From Ctenosaura bakeri (lineage: Eukaryota > Chordata > Lepidosauria > Squamata > Iguanidae): 64,000 nucleotides of DNA. Made by a program: the position numbers and the translations under genes. The notes under the pieces were generated by a model. That model saw only the letters and a program-made list of their open reading frames with translations. It was not told the origin of the DNA and did not search any database. Of this stretch, positions 61,791 to 64,000 are shown piece after piece. The stretch is taken from positions 832,471-896,470 of the forward strand of contig CAOLHI010000484.1 in the NCBI GenBank assembly GCA_948474755.1. Direction: 5' to 3'. Numbering within the stretch: position 1 is the stretch's first letter; each line of letters begins with the position of its first letter.

Positions 61791-61848
61791 CTGATAAATC
61801 TGTTGAAATTCTCTTTGTGCTTTGTGGACGGTTGATAAGCCTTTCCTT
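61791..61848 (-). CDS. DTHD1: 58-nt coding exon of the death-domain gene
   Basis: On the minus strand the acceptor TCTTCTCCTGTACAG precedes 61848 and the donor CAG|GTAAGG follows 61791. The exon is 19 codons plus one base: KERLINRPQSTKRISTDLS, then G. That G joins AG of the next exon to give Glu. The peptide is a basic linker between the UPA-like segment and the death domain. All three frames are open in so short an exon, but only this one joins both neighbours in phase. Too short for ordinary ORF listing. Confidence 0.85.
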
Positions 61849-62959
61849 CTGTACAGGAGAAGATATGCAGAAGGTAAAAAGATATTACTGAGAAAGCAAA
61901 ATATTGAGACTCCAGCTTTTTTTATAAAGAAAATTAATGCCTAACACTGAACTTTTTAACAGTCAAGATGAAGCTGTGCAAATCAACACACAAACAAACA
62001 AATCATTTGTTCCAAAGAAAACATTTTTGCACAGAAAAAAAATATTCTTGTTCAGGAACCTTTTTTTGCAAGAAAGTCCCACTTCATAACAGTCAAACAC
62101 TTTTTCAACAGAGAGCCTTAATGTGTTAAAACACCCTTGTTATGTGTGTGTTTGTCTCTCATTTTATCTTCACAACACCTCATGAGATAATTTAACCAGA
62201 TAAATATGGCCTGGCACAAAGTTATGCAGTGTTAGTTTCCTCATGAAAGTGGAATTTGAAACCACATTTTTGCAGATTAAGTTGAACACAATCCACAGGG
62301 GACCCCTGCACAGTTACAACACTGTGATCAGTTCTAATCTGTCTATAGTCTTCTGCAACAATACCAGGTCCTGATGAAATCCAGGAATCTGATGGAAAAG
62401 CAGCCACATTGTGTGTACAATGTGTCTTTTGCAATTAAGTATAATATATGGAAACAGTTTTCTCATTTCTTTTACGGAAAATGAATGGAGTTTTTGGGGA
62501 GGGCCAGTACTGACATTAGGCAGAGTAAGATAACTGTTCCAAATAGCAGATGTTTCTTCCCTACTGCCATTTTACCACAGCTCCCAGTCATTCTTCTCTT
62601 GTAGAGAACAGTCTGATCAGCACCCACCCCAAACTACTCTTTCACCTTCAAGGACCATGAAAATGACTAGGTGTCTTTGAAGGGCTGGGTGGGTCAGGGT
62701 TGAAATAAGATTCAGTTGCCAGTCTAGTTGGCTTCTGTACATGAAATGAAGGGGAATGTCATTTTGTTCTTGAGCCAGCCTTAACTTGGATTTACATCCA
62801 TCAGATATGTTTTGCCTGAGGATTTCTGCATTGTTAGGGTAATGGACTACCTTGGAGTACCTTACAGTTCTATAATTCTACAACTTTTGGATACAGTTAG
62901 CATAGATTATTGAATATTATTGAATAAAGCAAGGAAAGCCAAGTGAGCAAGCAACCAAC
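61849..62959 (-). other. Intron between exons A and B
   Basis: 1,111 bp. It holds a MIR-like SINE fragment near 62140-62300. The donor (AAAA|GTTGGT) is weak apart from the +5 G; the acceptor is good. Confidence 0.65.
62140..62300 (-). repeat. CORE/MIR-like SINE fragment
   Basis: The plus strand shows ATTTTATCTTCACAACACCTCATGAGATAATTTAACC...GGCCTGGCACAAAGTTATGCAGTGTTAG...GGAATTTGAAACCAC. This is the reverse complement layout of a CORE-type SINE ending TGAGGATAA. Confidence 0.5.
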
Positions 62960-63204
62960 TTTTGGCAAAGTTAGAGCCAGTTTGCAGAGAAGATCCTGCT
63001 CCTGATAGTCATCCAACAGAAGCGGCTGTTCCAATTTCTTGGCAATCGTTTCTTTTCTGACTTTGTAGAACAAGACAGTTCCTTTGTAATGGGGTGAACT
63101 GTAGTTGCCAAATTCATCCACTTCCTTGATTTGGAGGGCAAGCCTGGGCTTTCTTTGTACATGAAAAGTGAGCTTGTATATTTTTCCAAAAGCCACTCCA
63201 TCAT
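62960..63204 (-). CDS. DTHD1: Coding exon: UPA-like segment of the death-domain gene
   Basis: The acceptor is strong (CCTTTTTCTTTTTTCATGCTACATCTATACAG before 63204). The exon is 245 nt: two bases of a split codon plus 81 codons. It contains FHVQRKPRLALQIKEVDEFG, then SSPHYKGTVLFYKVRK, and ends CKLALTLPK. The beta-rich pattern and the position before a death domain suggest the UPA domain of the ZU5-UPA-DD group (ankyrin, UNC5, PIDD, DTHD1). The exon ends in phase 0 at AAA|GTTGGT if joined to the 58-nt exon. Without splicing the frame meets a stop near 62897. The donor is not consensus, so either a weak donor or a slightly different end is possible. The upstream exons lie beyond 64000. Confidence 0.8.
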
Positions 63205-63375
63205 CTGTATAGATGTAGCATGAAAAAAGAAAAAGGAGCCATGTTAATACTATGGATGAATATTTTTAAAAGATGTTGTGTGCTTTATCTGCTAATCTAT
63301 GCATTTTAAAAAAAATTATGTACACTGGTTTCTCTTGGGGAAAAAAAATCTTTACTGGCAAGTCCTAACATCTAA

Positions 63376-63501
63376 GGCCATTTCCGCACTGGACTGTTAT
63401 AGTGCTATTATTCCACTCGCAATATCCTATGGAACCCTAGGATTCCATAGGATGTTGCAAGTGGAATAATAGAACTATAACAGTCTAGTGTGGAAATGGC
63501 C
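63376..63501. mobile_element. Near-perfect 126-bp palindromic MITE
   Basis: Two arms of about 60 bases starting GGCCATTTCCGCACTGGACTG, separated by a few bases around CCCTAGGATT, differ at only five or six positions. Left flank TAA, right flank ACA. It is the internally shortened form of the family at 34089, 35036 and 55366 and lies in the intron upstream of exon A. Confidence 0.9.
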
Positions 63502-64000
63502 ACAGTCATGGCCCAGGGATTTCCCTGATCAAATTCATAACCAGTATAATTGGAGTATTATAAATCTGTTGTCTCTATGTACATCTAAACAAGTCTTTTA
63601 AAGAGTTTTGTAATGTACTGGATGAGCTTCCAGATTTGGTATATTCTCATATGAAGGCCATATCATAAGGATAAGGTGGTATCATTGGTAGCCACAGAGC
63701 TCCTGCTGCATGGATTCAGAGAAGGTTTAAGTTATTTCACAAGAACTTCTTTTGTATCCTTCCTATACTTCCTATGTCACACCCAAAAGTATTAAAAACT
63801 GTTGGGCAGCTATGATCTTATGGCCAATTAATACGTGCCAGTCACTGCATATAACAATATGATCTTTATAGAGAGGTTTTTCACTTATGCCAGCCCTGTT
63901 CTGCTACTATTTCTCAAGGTCTAATGAAATGATCATTTAGAGATGCCTAAAACATTATACTGTGAATATGACTGTGTTGTTTCACTTCCTAAAAATAAAA
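63502..64000. other. No recognised feature (presumed intron)
   Basis: AT-rich sequence to the window end. I found no further exon with convincing splice sites. Confidence 0.5.

Overview
This window looks like nuclear DNA of a squamate reptile, probably a lizard. It is AT-rich and almost gene-free. Its repeats include four kinds of LINE (L1, CR1 ending in GATTCTATG repeats, an L3-like CR1 and L2), tRNA-derived SINEs, a 5S-rRNA-like SINE, ERV-type LTRs, Tigger/pogo-like elements and many short palindromic DNA transposons. Birds lack most of this mixture, and mammals lack young CR1 copies. The species assignment is inference.

The one real gene sits at the right edge on the minus strand. Three exons (62960-63204, 61791-61848, 59396-59697) have splice sites that join in a single reading frame. 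They encode the C-terminal end of a protein with a UPA-like segment followed by a C-terminal death domain. The best match I can propose from memory is DTHD1. The upstream exons lie beyond base 64000, and everything left of about 58.6 kb is downstream intergenic DNA.

Left part (1-9 kb): a stack of nested insertions. An old L1 3' fragment and a CR1 tail lie beside an ERV-like solo LTR (895-1032 plus 8276-9001). A 7.2 kb L1 (1033-8275, minus strand) inserted into that LTR and made an 11-13 bp target-site duplication. It keeps its 5' UTR, ORF1 and ORF2, but both ORFs carry frameshifts.

Middle (9-58 kb): unique-looking AT-rich sequence peppered with repeats. There are three further copies of the same LTR family (15667-16501 on plus, 16702-17560 on minus, 30824-31695 on minus). 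The last is followed by a leader made of tandem units that resemble a primer-binding site. A 5'-truncated CR1 with a 447-codon open reverse-transcriptase frame abuts that leader. An L2 relic lies at 40.2-41.5 kb. At least fourteen Harbinger-like MITEs carry GGCCCTTTYC or GGCCATTTCC termini, and half have exact 3-bp target duplications. A 5'-truncated L1 has a perfect 17-bp target duplication (55596-56183).

I found no bacterial-type operon, CRISPR array, functional tRNA or rRNA gene, or intact virus. Nothing here needs a new biological system to explain it. The observations most worth following are the unlisted death-domain gene, the repeated primer-site-like leader, and the datable nested insertions.
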